From: Parabacteroides sp. PF5-9
GTDB taxonomy: Bacteria > Bacteroidota > Bacteroidia > Bacteroidales > Tannerellaceae
Reading direction: 5' to 3'
DNA: 64,000 nt
Assembly (NCBI RefSeq): GCF_029893105.1
Contig: NZ_JARXWG010000019.1
Coordinates: 1-64,000, forward strand
Under the pieces are notes generated by a model. It saw only the letters and a program-made list of their open reading frames with translations. It searched no databases and was not told where the DNA came from. The translations under genes were made by a program, and so were the position numbers. Position 1 is the first letter of the stretch, and each line of letters opens with the position of its first letter. Shown here piece by piece: positions 25,483-33,941 of this stretch.

Positions 25483-26154
25483 ATGTCATTAATTAAACTT
25501 ACAGATATAAGGAAGAGTTTCGGAGATGGTGAGAACAAACTGAATCACGTTCTCCGCGGAATAAACCTGAATGTAGAAAAAGGAGAGTTTATAGCTGTGA
25601 AAGGACAATCCGGTTCGGGAAAAACAACCTTATTATCCATTTTAGGTACATTACTTCAACCCGATACGGGCAATTACCTGTTGAACGGAGAAGAAATGGT
25701 TGATACGCGTATCGATCATTCCCAAATAAGGAATAGAGATATCGGTTTTGTGTTTCAGGATCACCGTTTGATGCCCCAGTATACAGCTTTAGAAAATATA
25801 TTGCTCCCGACTTTGGCATACGCTTCCGAATCGGACGATGAACAAACAACGTATGCGAACGAATTACTAAAACTAACGCATATAGAGGGAATAGGGCATC
25901 AATATCCTTCTACCTTATCCGGAGGAGAGGCCAGCCGTGTGGCTGTCTGCCGTGCATTGATCATGAAACCGCTCTTGTTGTTGGCTGATGAGCCGACAGG
26001 ACAGTTGGATGCCGCGAACGCACGGAATATCGCTTCATTACTTTCAGAAATTAATCAAACATTACATACGACCATTATTATGGTTACACATTCTGATGAG
26101 ACTTCATCTTTCGCTCATCGGATTCTTACGCTTAAAGAGGGAGTCTTATTGTGA
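25483..26154 (+). CDS. ABC transporter ATP-binding protein (LolD/YbbA type)
   Basis: 223 residues with Walker A GQSGSGKTT near 40-48, Q-loop F-V-F-Q-D-H, signature L-S-G-G-E-A-S-R-V and Walker B L-L-L-L-A-D-E-P-T-G. Size and sequence fit the MacB/LolD/FtsE-type ATPases that pair with FtsX-like permeases. It overlaps the permease gene by 4 bp (GTGA). Such systems usually move lipoproteins, lipids or hydrophobic compounds away from the inner membrane rather than import solutes. In this island it may release a terpenoid or lipoprotein; the cargo is inference. Confidence 0.88.
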   Translation: MSLIKLTDIRKSFGDGENKLNHVLRGINLNVEKGEFIAVKGQSGSGKTTLLSILGTLLQPDTGNYLLNGEEMVDTRIDHSQIRNRDIGFVFQDHRLMPQYTALENILLPTLAYASESDDEQTTYANELLKLTHIEGIGHQYPSTLSGGEASRVAVCRALIMKPLLLLADEPTGQLDAANARNIASLLSEINQTLHTTIIMVTHSDETSSFAHRILTLKEGVLL

Positions 26155-29100
26155 AATTCAGGGAACTGACACATAAAAACATACGTTATTACACCCGCTA
26201 CTACAAACTGGTTGCGGCTGCGGTACTGATTACCGTAGCGGTTATAGTCGGTAGCCTTGTTGTGGGCGACTCCGTTCGTATGACATTGGTTCAACGGGTA
26301 ACGGAAAGGCTTGGTGATACCGAAACTATTATTTTCTCACGCAACGCCTTTATGGAAGAGGAGTTAGCCGCCAACGCTCTTTTTGTCGGTTCTTCCCGAG
26401 CCATATTATTGACAAACGGTTTCATCTCCTCCAACGGAAAATTGGTGCCGGTCTTTGTCTGGGGAACGGATGACCTGTCCATCTCATCCGGCAAAGTGAA
26501 GGTAAACCGGGCATTATATAAAGAACTCGGACAGGATAACGGTGATCTTGTTTTACGTTTACCGGCTACCGGTCTGATTCCTTCAGGCTCCCTTTTTGTG
26601 ACGGAGAATTATACAACCAGTTTACGCCTTTCTTTCGACGGAATAGTAGAAGTGGAAGAAGGCGGAAATATCAGTATGAAGAACGAACAGGTGATCCCTT
26701 TCAACGTTTTTGTCGATCGCAGGGAATTAGCGGAGGTACAAGAAGTGAAAGGAAAAATCAATCTGATCCTTTCTCCGAATGAAATCAATACAGCAGATTT
26801 AGGAAAAGTCTGGAATTATTCATCGTCAGGATTATCTGTCAGGCAAAGGGACGGATTTACAGAGATTATTTCCGATCGTGTCTTCCTACAGGAAGAGGTC
26901 GTTGATCACATTATACAAGCAAACACTGCACCCAATCGCCTGTTCTCTTACCTGGCAAATGCCATAGAACGGGATGATCGAACCATCCCTTATTCTTTTG
27001 TTTCTGCAGTTGACCGTTATAAGGATGAAGAACTACAGGCCGATCAGGTCATTCTCTCGGATTATTCGGCTCGGAGGCTCCATGTTAAAGTCGGCGATCA
27101 AATCCGACTCACTTATTATACGGCGCATGATTTAAAGACACTCCGTACCGATTCTCTCCGACTGACGGTTGCCCGAATCGTTCCATTGACCGAATTACAG
27201 GAGGATCCGACGTTGAGTGCCGAATTCCCAGGTTTATCGGATGTCGAACGTTGTACCGACTGGGATAGCGATCTTCCCATCGAAATGGATAAGATCAAAG
27301 AAGAAGATGAGAACTATTGGGAATTGTACGGCAGTACACCCAAAGCGATCATATCTTATAAGGCCGTTGCAAACGACTGGAGTAATGAATATGGCACTGC
27401 TACAGCAATCCGGGTGTCCGATGCAATACCTGATCTGTCAGGACTGCGGGCAGAAATGTTTGGTATCCAGTTGATCTATCCCCGTGAAGCCGGTATATAC
27501 GCAGCCAGAAACGGGGTCGACTTCTCCAGTCTGTTCCTGGCATTGGGGTTCTTTATTATTGTCTCTGCAATTTTACTGATGCTGGTACCATTGTCGGAAA
27601 TGCTCTACCAGCGTAGGAATGAAATAGACCTGTTGAAAGCATTGGGATTTACCCGAAAAAGAATAGTACGGATGTTATGGCAAGAATCTGCGCCTGTCGT
27701 ACTGTTTTCGTCCGTGGCCGGTGTTATTGCGGGTTTATTATATACAGTCCTTATTATGTGGTTGCTCGGAAGCGTTTGGAAAGGCGCTACGCATACGGAC
27801 GGTTTTTCCGTTTATCCGGGAATCCTGACTATTCTTGTCGGTTTTCTGGTCGGAATCGGTCTCTCTTTAGGGTTACTACGCCGAACAATCATCCGCTCGC
27901 TGAAGAAAAAAGAACAACGGTTAGGAAAGAAAAAATACTCTTTACGCACAAAAAAGGGAATAGCCGTTTTATCAGGCTTTGTCGCTATTGGGATTATTCT
28001 CGTGAATCTATTCTTTATTCAGTCGGTTACGCTTTTTGTATTGGTCGGCATTATTCTGATGGGGACAGCAGCCATCTGGGGAGATTATGTGATTTGCAGG
28101 AATGGAATGCAGAGACAAGGGCGCCTGACAAGTTCCAAACTGATATGGGCTCCTTTATATATCAATAAAAAACAGGCGATGCTCTCTTTCTTTGCCCTCG
28201 CAACCGGTGTCTTTATCGTTTTCTCGGTAGGACTTAACCGGAAGGGCTTTGCTGATAGTTCACAACTCCGTACCGGAACAGGTGGGTATACTCTCTGGTG
28301 TGAGAGTACGGTACCCGTTTATCATAATATGGCTACCCAAGCGGGTAGAGAACGATTGTCGCTCACAGCATTGTCTACTGAGACAACGATATTACAATGT
28401 TTGCGTTATAATGCCGATGATGCCAGTTGCTTAAATCTGAATAAAGTAACAACTCCTACCGTATTAGGTGTAGATATGCAAGCATTGACTGAAAGTGATT
28501 TTCAAATTGAACTGAGTTTATATCCCCTTGAAAGGGAAGCTGTGTTCGACCGGATGCAACAAAAGACCGATTCGGTCTATCCGGCATTAGTAGACGCAAC
28601 CGTCTTAACATGGAGTCTCGTCATGAATCTCGGCGACACCCTTTGGTATGAAGGAGACGGGGGAAAACGTGTCGGTATACAACTGATCGGAACATTATCC
28701 AACTCCGTTTTCCAAGGGCATATTATGATCGACCGCACATTGTTCCGTGAGATATGGGAAGAGACTACAGGCTGTGAAGTATTCTTATTGAAAACGGCTG
28801 AAGATGAAAAGGAGGAGGTTAAAACATTGCTTTCTCAAGCCTTGAACGAATACGGGGTCAATGTATCGACGACCAATGACCGCTTGAAACAGTTCAATAC
28901 GGTTACAGATACCTACCTCACTATATTCCTGACATTAGGAGGATTGGGACTACTGATCGGCATAGTTAGTTTTATTATCGTTATCCGTAAGAACCTGGCT
29001 ATGCGCAGAAAAGAGATTGAATTATATCAAACATTAGGATTCACTAATAACCGGATTGAGGAGACTCTTTACCGGGAGAACCTATTGGTTCCATTATATG

Positions 29101-29282
29101 CAATCCTAACAGGTGTAATAAGCGCCCTTGTTGGAGTAAGCATCAGTTTTATGAACACCAGCCTTTGGGTATGGTTGTTGGCTTTACTCTTTGCCATATT
29201 CTTTGTGATATGTGTGATTGTCTTTGTCAGAAAATCAGTCAAAGAATCCGTTCAAAGTTCTGCATTCAAGATTCAAAGCTAA
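26151..29282 (+). CDS. FtsX-like ABC permease, long two-module form
   Basis: 1043 residues starting at GTG 26151, which overlaps the ATPase stop by 4 bp. An N-terminal helix (about 20-38) is followed by a large extracytoplasmic domain, an FtsX-type helix group near 455-570 with the cytoplasmic signature E-I-D-L-L-K-A-L-G-F-T-R-K-R-I, two further helices near 605-645, a second periplasmic region, and a second FtsX module near 920-1035 with E-I-E-L-Y-Q-T-L-G-F-T-N-N-R-I. This is YbbP-like, with two FtsX modules in one chain. The last codons run into TTCAA-type short repeats. Confidence 0.85.
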   Translation: MKFRELTHKNIRYYTRYYKLVAAAVLITVAVIVGSLVVGDSVRMTLVQRVTERLGDTETIIFSRNAFMEEELAANALFVGSSRAILLTNGFISSNGKLVPVFVWGTDDLSISSGKVKVNRALYKELGQDNGDLVLRLPATGLIPSGSLFVTENYTTSLRLSFDGIVEVEEGGNISMKNEQVIPFNVFVDRRELAEVQEVKGKINLILSPNEINTADLGKVWNYSSSGLSVRQRDGFTEIISDRVFLQEEVVDHIIQANTAPNRLFSYLANAIERDDRTIPYSFVSAVDRYKDEELQADQVILSDYSARRLHVKVGDQIRLTYYTAHDLKTLRTDSLRLTVARIVPLTELQEDPTLSAEFPGLSDVERCTDWDSDLPIEMDKIKEEDENYWELYGSTPKAIISYKAVANDWSNEYGTATAIRVSDAIPDLSGLRAEMFGIQLIYPREAGIYAARNGVDFSSLFLALGFFIIVSAILLMLVPLSEMLYQRRNEIDLLKALGFTRKRIVRMLWQESAPVVLFSSVAGVIAGLLYTVLIMWLLGSVWKGATHTDGFSVYPGILTILVGFLVGIGLSLGLLRRTIIRSLKKKEQRLGKKKYSLRTKKGIAVLSGFVAIGIILVNLFFIQSVTLFVLVGIILMGTAAIWGDYVICRNGMQRQGRLTSSKLIWAPLYINKKQAMLSFFALATGVFIVFSVGLNRKGFADSSQLRTGTGGYTLWCESTVPVYHNMATQAGRERLSLTALSTETTILQCLRYNADDASCLNLNKVTTPTVLGVDMQALTESDFQIELSLYPLEREAVFDRMQQKTDSVYPALVDATVLTWSLVMNLGDTLWYEGDGGKRVGIQLIGTLSNSVFQGHIMIDRTLFREIWEETTGCEVFLLKTAEDEKEEVKTLLSQALNEYGVNVSTTNDRLKQFNTVTDTYLTIFLTLGGLGLLIGIVSFIIVIRKNLAMRRKEIELYQTLGFTNNRIEETLYRENLLVPLYAILTGVISALVGVSISFMNTSLWVWLLALLFAIFFVICVIVFVRKSVKESVQSSAFKIQS

Positions 29283-29324
29283 TAGGGTATAAGTTCGAAG
29301 ATCATTGAACTTTTTGAACAAATT

Positions 29325-30590
29325 ATGAAGATACTTTTTATCATACCCGGCTCAGGCGATTCGTTTTATTGCGGAAACTGTTTCCGTGATAATCTACAGG
29401 CATCAGCTTTGCGTAAAGCCGGGCATGAAGTGATTGTCATGCCGCTTTACCTTCCGTTGCGACATGCATCTTTTCAGGCAGATACACCGTTGTTTTTCCC
29501 GGCTACTACGTTTTATACGGCTCAGAAGTTTTTCGGTAAACGGAAAATGCCGAAATGGCTCGAACGGTTTACCGGTTCGGACAGGATGTTGAAGGTCGCT
29601 TCATCCATGTCGGGTACCACTTCAGCCCGGGGAACAGAAGATATGACATTGGCTATGATTACCGGAGAAGATCCGGCATTTACAGATCAGGTCAACCAAT
29701 TGATCGAGTGGCTGAAAAGTCAGGACAGACCGGATATTATTCATCTTTCGAGTACATTGTTACTGGGTATATCGCGTTCGATTAAGGAGGAGTTGGATAT
29801 ACCTATCATCTGCTCTGTTCAGGATGAAGAAGTATGGATCGATAGTTTGGAAGATCAATATGCCCGAATAGCCTGGAAAGGCATCGCGGATAACCTGCAT
29901 TATATCGATCGTTTTATCACTACCAGCCATTTCTATAAGGAAATTATCCGTGAGCGTATCCCGCAACTGATAGATGTCGAGGTGATTTATCCGGGTGTTG
30001 ACCGAAGTAAATACAATGCCCCCGCATATCCGGTGGATCCTGTAATCGGTTTCTTTTACCGGATGAATTATGAGAACGGATTAGATATTCTGGCGGAGGC
30101 ATTCATTCAACTCAAAAAACGAGATTCAGTCAAACGACTCCGGTTAAAGATCGGTGGCGGGTATACCGCAGAGAATAAGGCTTTTTTGAAAAAAATCAGG
30201 AAAATGCTTGAGCCATTCAAGAGCGATGTCGAGATATGCGAATCATACAGTCTCGATGATCATGCTGCGTTTTACGAATCCATCACTGTCCTTTCCGTGC
30301 CTTTACGTTTTAATGAAGGAGTAGGACTTTATCTCTGTGAAGCTTTCGCTGCCGGACGTCCGGCTGTCGAGCCGGCTACAGGTTCTTTCCCTGAGATTGT
30401 TGGCGATGCCGGGATTACCTATCAGGAGAATAACAGTGATCATTTGGCTGATGCATTAGAGCACATACTGACCGATCAAAGCTTGATGGTTCAGTGCCGT
30501 ATCAGTGCCAATGACCTCTCGATAACCCGGTACAGCGACATTGTCTTAGCAGAAAAATTAAAAGAAGTATATCATAAAGTATTCAATTAA
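29325..30590 (+). CDS. GT4-type glycosyltransferase
   Basis: 421 residues, GT-B fold. The N-terminus (KILFIIPGSGDSFYCGNCF) shows the glycine-rich donor-fold opening, with D-N-L-Q-A-S-A-L-R-K-A-G-H-E-V typical of GT4. The C-terminal half has the E-x7-E nucleotide-sugar motif in E-G-V-G-L-Y-L-C-E near residue 328. No signal peptide. It lies 14 bp before the last propeller gene. It could glycosylate the terpenoid or a surface polymer; the acceptor is not deducible. Confidence 0.8.
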   Translation: MKILFIIPGSGDSFYCGNCFRDNLQASALRKAGHEVIVMPLYLPLRHASFQADTPLFFPATTFYTAQKFFGKRKMPKWLERFTGSDRMLKVASSMSGTTSARGTEDMTLAMITGEDPAFTDQVNQLIEWLKSQDRPDIIHLSSTLLLGISRSIKEELDIPIICSVQDEEVWIDSLEDQYARIAWKGIADNLHYIDRFITTSHFYKEIIRERIPQLIDVEVIYPGVDRSKYNAPAYPVDPVIGFFYRMNYENGLDILAEAFIQLKKRDSVKRLRLKIGGGYTAENKAFLKKIRKMLEPFKSDVEICESYSLDDHAAFYESITVLSVPLRFNEGVGLYLCEAFAAGRPAVEPATGSFPEIVGDAGITYQENNSDHLADALEHILTDQSLMVQCRISANDLSITRYSDIVLAEKLKEVYHKVFN

Positions 30591-30604
30591 AAATAATTAG
30601 TCTT

Positions 30605-31882
30605 ATGAAAACACGATTTGTTTCTATTTATGTCATTGTATTGATGGTTTTTATCTTTGGAGAGGCTACCGCTCAATCTCCGTATGGCTGGCGAGGACCT
30701 ACCCGCGACGGGATCTATCCGGAAACAGGATTACTTAAGAGTTGGCCGGCCGACGGTCCCGAATTGTTATGGGAATCATTCGAAGTGGGGAAAGGGTATT
30801 CCAGTCCGGTCATTGTTGGCGACCGTCTTTATATTACAGGGATGAACGAGGATGAAACACAGGAGATCTTCTCTGCTTATACGCTTGACGGCAAGAAAAT
30901 CTACCAGGTGCCTTATGGTACTCCATGGGATAAGTCCTATCCGGAAACGCGTACCACTCCGGCTATTGAAGGCGATAAGGCGTATGTGATCAGCGGATCG
31001 GGAGAGATCGTCTGTTTCAATACGTCTGATGGTGCCATCGTCTGGAAAGTCGATGGAGGCACTCAGTTCGAACGGAAGACAGGCAACTGGGGAACGTCGG
31101 AATGCCCTTTGGTGTTTGATAATAAAGTGATCTATACCCCCTCGGGCGATCAGACGACGATGGTGGCATTGAACGCACAGACCGGAGCTGTTGTCTGGAA
31201 AACCCGTGCGTTGGGTGATACAGGGGCTTATGTATCTCCGATGTTGGTGACTTATAAAGGGAAACGGCAGATTATCGGATCGACAGGCGCTACGGTGTTG
31301 GGTGTTAACCCTGATACGGGGGATATCGAATGGACTTTCAGTGATTGGCGGAGTGAAGCGATGACAGCATCCAGACCGGAGTGGGTGAATATCGCACCGA
31401 ATACGCCGCTGTTCAAAGACGGACGTGTCTTTTTCTGTCATGGGTATGATATCGGTGGTTATATGTTGCAGTTAAATGAGACGATGACTTCAGCTACTTT
31501 GTTGTGGAAAACAGATGTCCTGGATACGCACCATGGAGGATATGTCCTGGTAGACGGTACGATATACGGTTCCAACTGGATCAATAATAATCAGGGCAAC
31601 TGGGTAGGTCTCGATTGGAATACCGGAGAAAAAAGATTTGAAGAGGCCTGGAGCGGCGGAAAAGGGAAAGGCTCCATTGTGGCTGCCGACGGTATGTTGT
31701 ATTGTTATGATGAACGTCGTGGAGGAGTGGGACTGGTAAAACCGAGTCGTGAGAAGTTTGATGTGGTCAGTGAATTCCGTATCGAAAAAGGAGAGGGTCC
31801 TCATTGGGCGCATCCGGTCATCGTGAACGGTACATTGTATATGCGCCATGGAACGGTTCTGATGGCTTATAAGGTGAAATAG
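30605..31882 (+). CDS. Secreted PQQ-like beta-propeller protein
   Basis: 425 residues with a signal peptide ending A-T-A-Q. N-terminal pattern GWRGPTRDGIYPETGLLKSW, blades such as L-N-A-Q-T-G-A-V-V-W and V-N-P-D-T-G-D-I-E-W, and the C-terminal GPHWAHPVI plus LMAYKVK. It is the close paralogue of the gene at 2532 (same E-T-R-T-T-P, N-N-N-x-G-N-W-V and E-R-R-G segments), so this subtype stands near both ends of the island. Exported to the periplasm. Enzymatic or scaffold role unresolved. Confidence 0.85.
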   Translation: MKTRFVSIYVIVLMVFIFGEATAQSPYGWRGPTRDGIYPETGLLKSWPADGPELLWESFEVGKGYSSPVIVGDRLYITGMNEDETQEIFSAYTLDGKKIYQVPYGTPWDKSYPETRTTPAIEGDKAYVISGSGEIVCFNTSDGAIVWKVDGGTQFERKTGNWGTSECPLVFDNKVIYTPSGDQTTMVALNAQTGAVVWKTRALGDTGAYVSPMLVTYKGKRQIIGSTGATVLGVNPDTGDIEWTFSDWRSEAMTASRPEWVNIAPNTPLFKDGRVFFCHGYDIGGYMLQLNETMTSATLLWKTDVLDTHHGGYVLVDGTIYGSNWINNNQGNWVGLDWNTGEKRFEEAWSGGKGKGSIVAADGMLYCYDERRGGVGLVKPSREKFDVVSEFRIEKGEGPHWAHPVIVNGTLYMRHGTVLMAYKVK

Positions 31883-31911
31883 TCAACATCAGTTGTCTTT
31901 GCACGCGCTAT

Positions 31912-31951
31912 TCTTTCGTTTGGTTTTCGAAAGAGTCTACCTTCTTTTTTC
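31912..31951 (+). terminator. Possible terminator at the end of the island
   Basis: Stem TCTTTCG / CGAAAGA (31912-31918 with 31928-31934) followed by a pyrimidine-rich stretch with T6. It lies 30 bp after the last propeller gene. Confidence 0.5.
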
Positions 31952-31996
31952 TACATCATCCTATAGAAAAACAAACATGATTCGTCTGTTTTTCTG

Positions 31997-32106
31997 TCAC
32001 ACGTAGGTCTGTTTTTTGTTAGAGGTACGTCTAAATTATTTTAGACGTACCTCTAAACTGATTTACACCTACCTCTAAATGAATTTAGAGGTACCTCTAA
32101 CAGAAA
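31997..32106. repeat. 22-bp-period palindromic repeat array (copy 2)
   Basis: Five units start at 31997 (degenerate), 32019, 32041, 32063 and 32085, exactly 22 bp apart. The core is TTAGAGGTACCTCTAA, a perfect 16-bp palindrome in the last unit and imperfect in the others, separated by short AT spacers. It lies in the convergent gap between the island's last gene and the LytTR regulator gene. The same core recurs at 61766. Confidence 0.8.
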
Positions 32107-32160
32107 AGTGTTTATAATATTTTAAAAAAACCGATAGCAACGTGACGGTTTTTGTTTTGT

Positions 32161-32874
32161 TCAGTATAGCGCGTTATTAGTGGCAATGCTCTTAAAAAAA
32201 TCTTCTCTGTATGAACTCCCGATGCCGATCTCGTAATTTTTAATGAATACATCATTATTATCGAATGAGTCGATATATTTTGTGTTAATTATATACGACC
32301 TGTTTATACGAATAAAGATACTTTGGGGCAATAATTCATGGATGGATTTTAAAGTCATGCGGGAAATAATTCGCTGATTTTCCATCTGGATAATCACATA
32401 ATCCTTCAGGCCTTCGACAAAAAGGATCTCATTCAGGTTTACTTTAAAATACTTGCGGTCGGATTTCACTAAGATATATTCATCTTCCACATCTACCCGT
32501 TTCTTCTCTTCGTTGATCAACAACGAATGATATATAATGGCTTTATTTACCGCTTTGCGGAATTTTACGGGGTCGATCGGTTTGACAAGGTAATCGATTG
32601 CGTCGACCTCGTAGCTGTCCAGGGCATATTGGGAATACGCGGTGGTGAAAATGATAAGAGTCTGCCGGGGAATATTATGGGCAAATTCAATACCGTTAAT
32701 GCCGGGCATATTGATATCCAGGAAGATCAGGTCAACTGTCGTATCATGGATGAAGACCGAGGCATCCTCTGCATTATTAAAACTGGTCAGTAGTTCCAGC
32801 TGGGGAATTTCAGCGACTAACAATTTTATTCCTTCACGAGCTATAGGCTCGTCGTCCACGATAATACATCTCAT
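32161..32874 (-). CDS. LytTR-family response regulator
   Basis: 237 residues. Receiver domain 1-120 with the acidic pair D7/D8, phospho-acceptor D53 in F-L-D-I-N-M-P-G and the lysine in L-V-K-P-I-D. The C-terminal LytTR DNA-binding domain (about 135-237) has K-Y-F-K-V-N-L-N-E-I-L-F-V-E-G and the R-I-N-R-S-Y-I-I-N segment. It is translationally coupled to the upstream LytS-type kinase (4-bp overlap), giving a complete two-component system. LytTR proteins bind direct repeats about 21-22 bp apart; an array with exactly 22-bp period lies just beyond its stop. Confidence 0.88.
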   Translation of the reverse strand: MRCIIVDDEPIAREGIKLLVAEIPQLELLTSFNNAEDASVFIHDTTVDLIFLDINMPGINGIEFAHNIPRQTLIIFTTAYSQYALDSYEVDAIDYLVKPIDPVKFRKAVNKAIIYHSLLINEEKKRVDVEDEYILVKSDRKYFKVNLNEILFVEGLKDYVIIQMENQRIISRMTLKSIHELLPQSIFIRINRSYIINTKYIDSFDNNDVFIKNYEIGIGSSYREDFFKSIATNNALY

Positions 32875-33938
32875 AATCGAAACTCTAATTTAACGGTATA
32901 GTTTGTATCAGTTTTTGTTTGTTCGAGACGGTAATTGTCTTTAAACAACAGGTCCAACCGGCGTTTCGCATTAGTCAGGCCGATTCCTCCCACCTCTTTT
33001 TCGGGAGATTTCCGAGGGATAGAATTTTCGCAGATGAATGTGAGTTTCCCTGCGGATTTGCGAAACAATAGATATACATAGGACGCAGTTCGGCTATCCT
33101 GGTTGTGTTTCACTGCATTTTCAACGAAAGTGATAAATAACAGAGGAGGTATCTGTATATGATCCGGCTCTCCCTCTTTTGTTATGGTATAATTGAAATA
33201 ATCCCTGCGGGTCTTTTCCAGTTCGAGATAATCATTTAGGAACACTATCTCTTCTTTTAAAGTAACTTCTTTCCGCGAACTATCATTCATCTGATAATGC
33301 AACATATCTTCCAGACGGGCAATGATATGAATGGCCATGTCGGGATTACTTTTTATCATGATATTTGCATTATTCAGCATATTAAAAAGGAAATGAGGGT
33401 TGATCTGATTCTCGAGTAGCTTTAATTCGGACTGCAAAGTGGCAGATTCCAACTCTTCGGCTTGTTGCATATCCTGGATCCAGTATTTAAACAGAACGAG
33501 TGCGGAAGTTCCTACAAACAATAGCGTGAGAGAGAGGAAAGAAGACATAAAAGAGATTATTCCCAGGATAATACTCGTTTCTTCAACGGTCTCTCCCTCG
33601 TTGCCTAAGAGCATTTCAACCAACACACTGACGATCATTATCCCTAATACGATACCCATCACCGAACAAAGGTAAGTACCCCATCTGTTCTTTAATAATA
33701 ACCGTGGGGTCAGCAGGTAAATACTCAGGTAACATCCTCCCAGGAACAGTGAAGTAAAAAGAAATAGGCTACCATATTTTTGCAGAGTAGTCATTGTTTC
33801 CCGCTCTTCGAGCATAAACCAGGTTATACCAGCAGCAATGGAAGAAGTGAATAAAACTAGAAACAAATGCCGGAGTATCCTTAGACGGGGGGATACCAGC
33901 AACCGGATAATGATGTTGTTGTGATGATGCTCCTGCAT
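32871..33938 (-). CDS. LytS-type sensor histidine kinase
   Basis: 355 residues with four N-terminal transmembrane segments (about 20-150) and no separate sensor domain, then the His_kinase module: I-N-P-H-F-L-F-N with the phospho-acceptor His near residue 202, an N-box F-V-E-N-A-V-K-H-N and a G-box G-G-I-G-L-T-N-A-K. All catalytic motifs are present. It lies 3 bp after a degenerate homologue and overlaps the response regulator by 4 bp. Confidence 0.88.
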   Translation of the reverse strand: MQEHHHNNIIIRLLVSPRLRILRHLFLVLFTSSIAAGITWFMLEERETMTTLQKYGSLFLFTSLFLGGCYLSIYLLTPRLLLKNRWGTYLCSVMGIVLGIMIVSVLVEMLLGNEGETVEETSIILGIISFMSSFLSLTLLFVGTSALVLFKYWIQDMQQAEELESATLQSELKLLENQINPHFLFNMLNNANIMIKSNPDMAIHIIARLEDMLHYQMNDSSRKEVTLKEEIVFLNDYLELEKTRRDYFNYTITKEGEPDHIQIPPLLFITFVENAVKHNQDSRTASYVYLLFRKSAGKLTFICENSIPRKSPEKEVGGIGLTNAKRRLDLLFKDNYRLEQTKTDTNYTVKLEFRL

Positions 33939-33941
33939 AGC

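Noticed and set aside
396-31882. PQQ biosynthesis or alcohol dehydrogenase locus
   Set aside because: The propellers are only PQQ-like in fold. No pqqA-E genes, no quinoprotein dehydrogenase catalytic context and no cytochrome c CxxCH motifs are seen.
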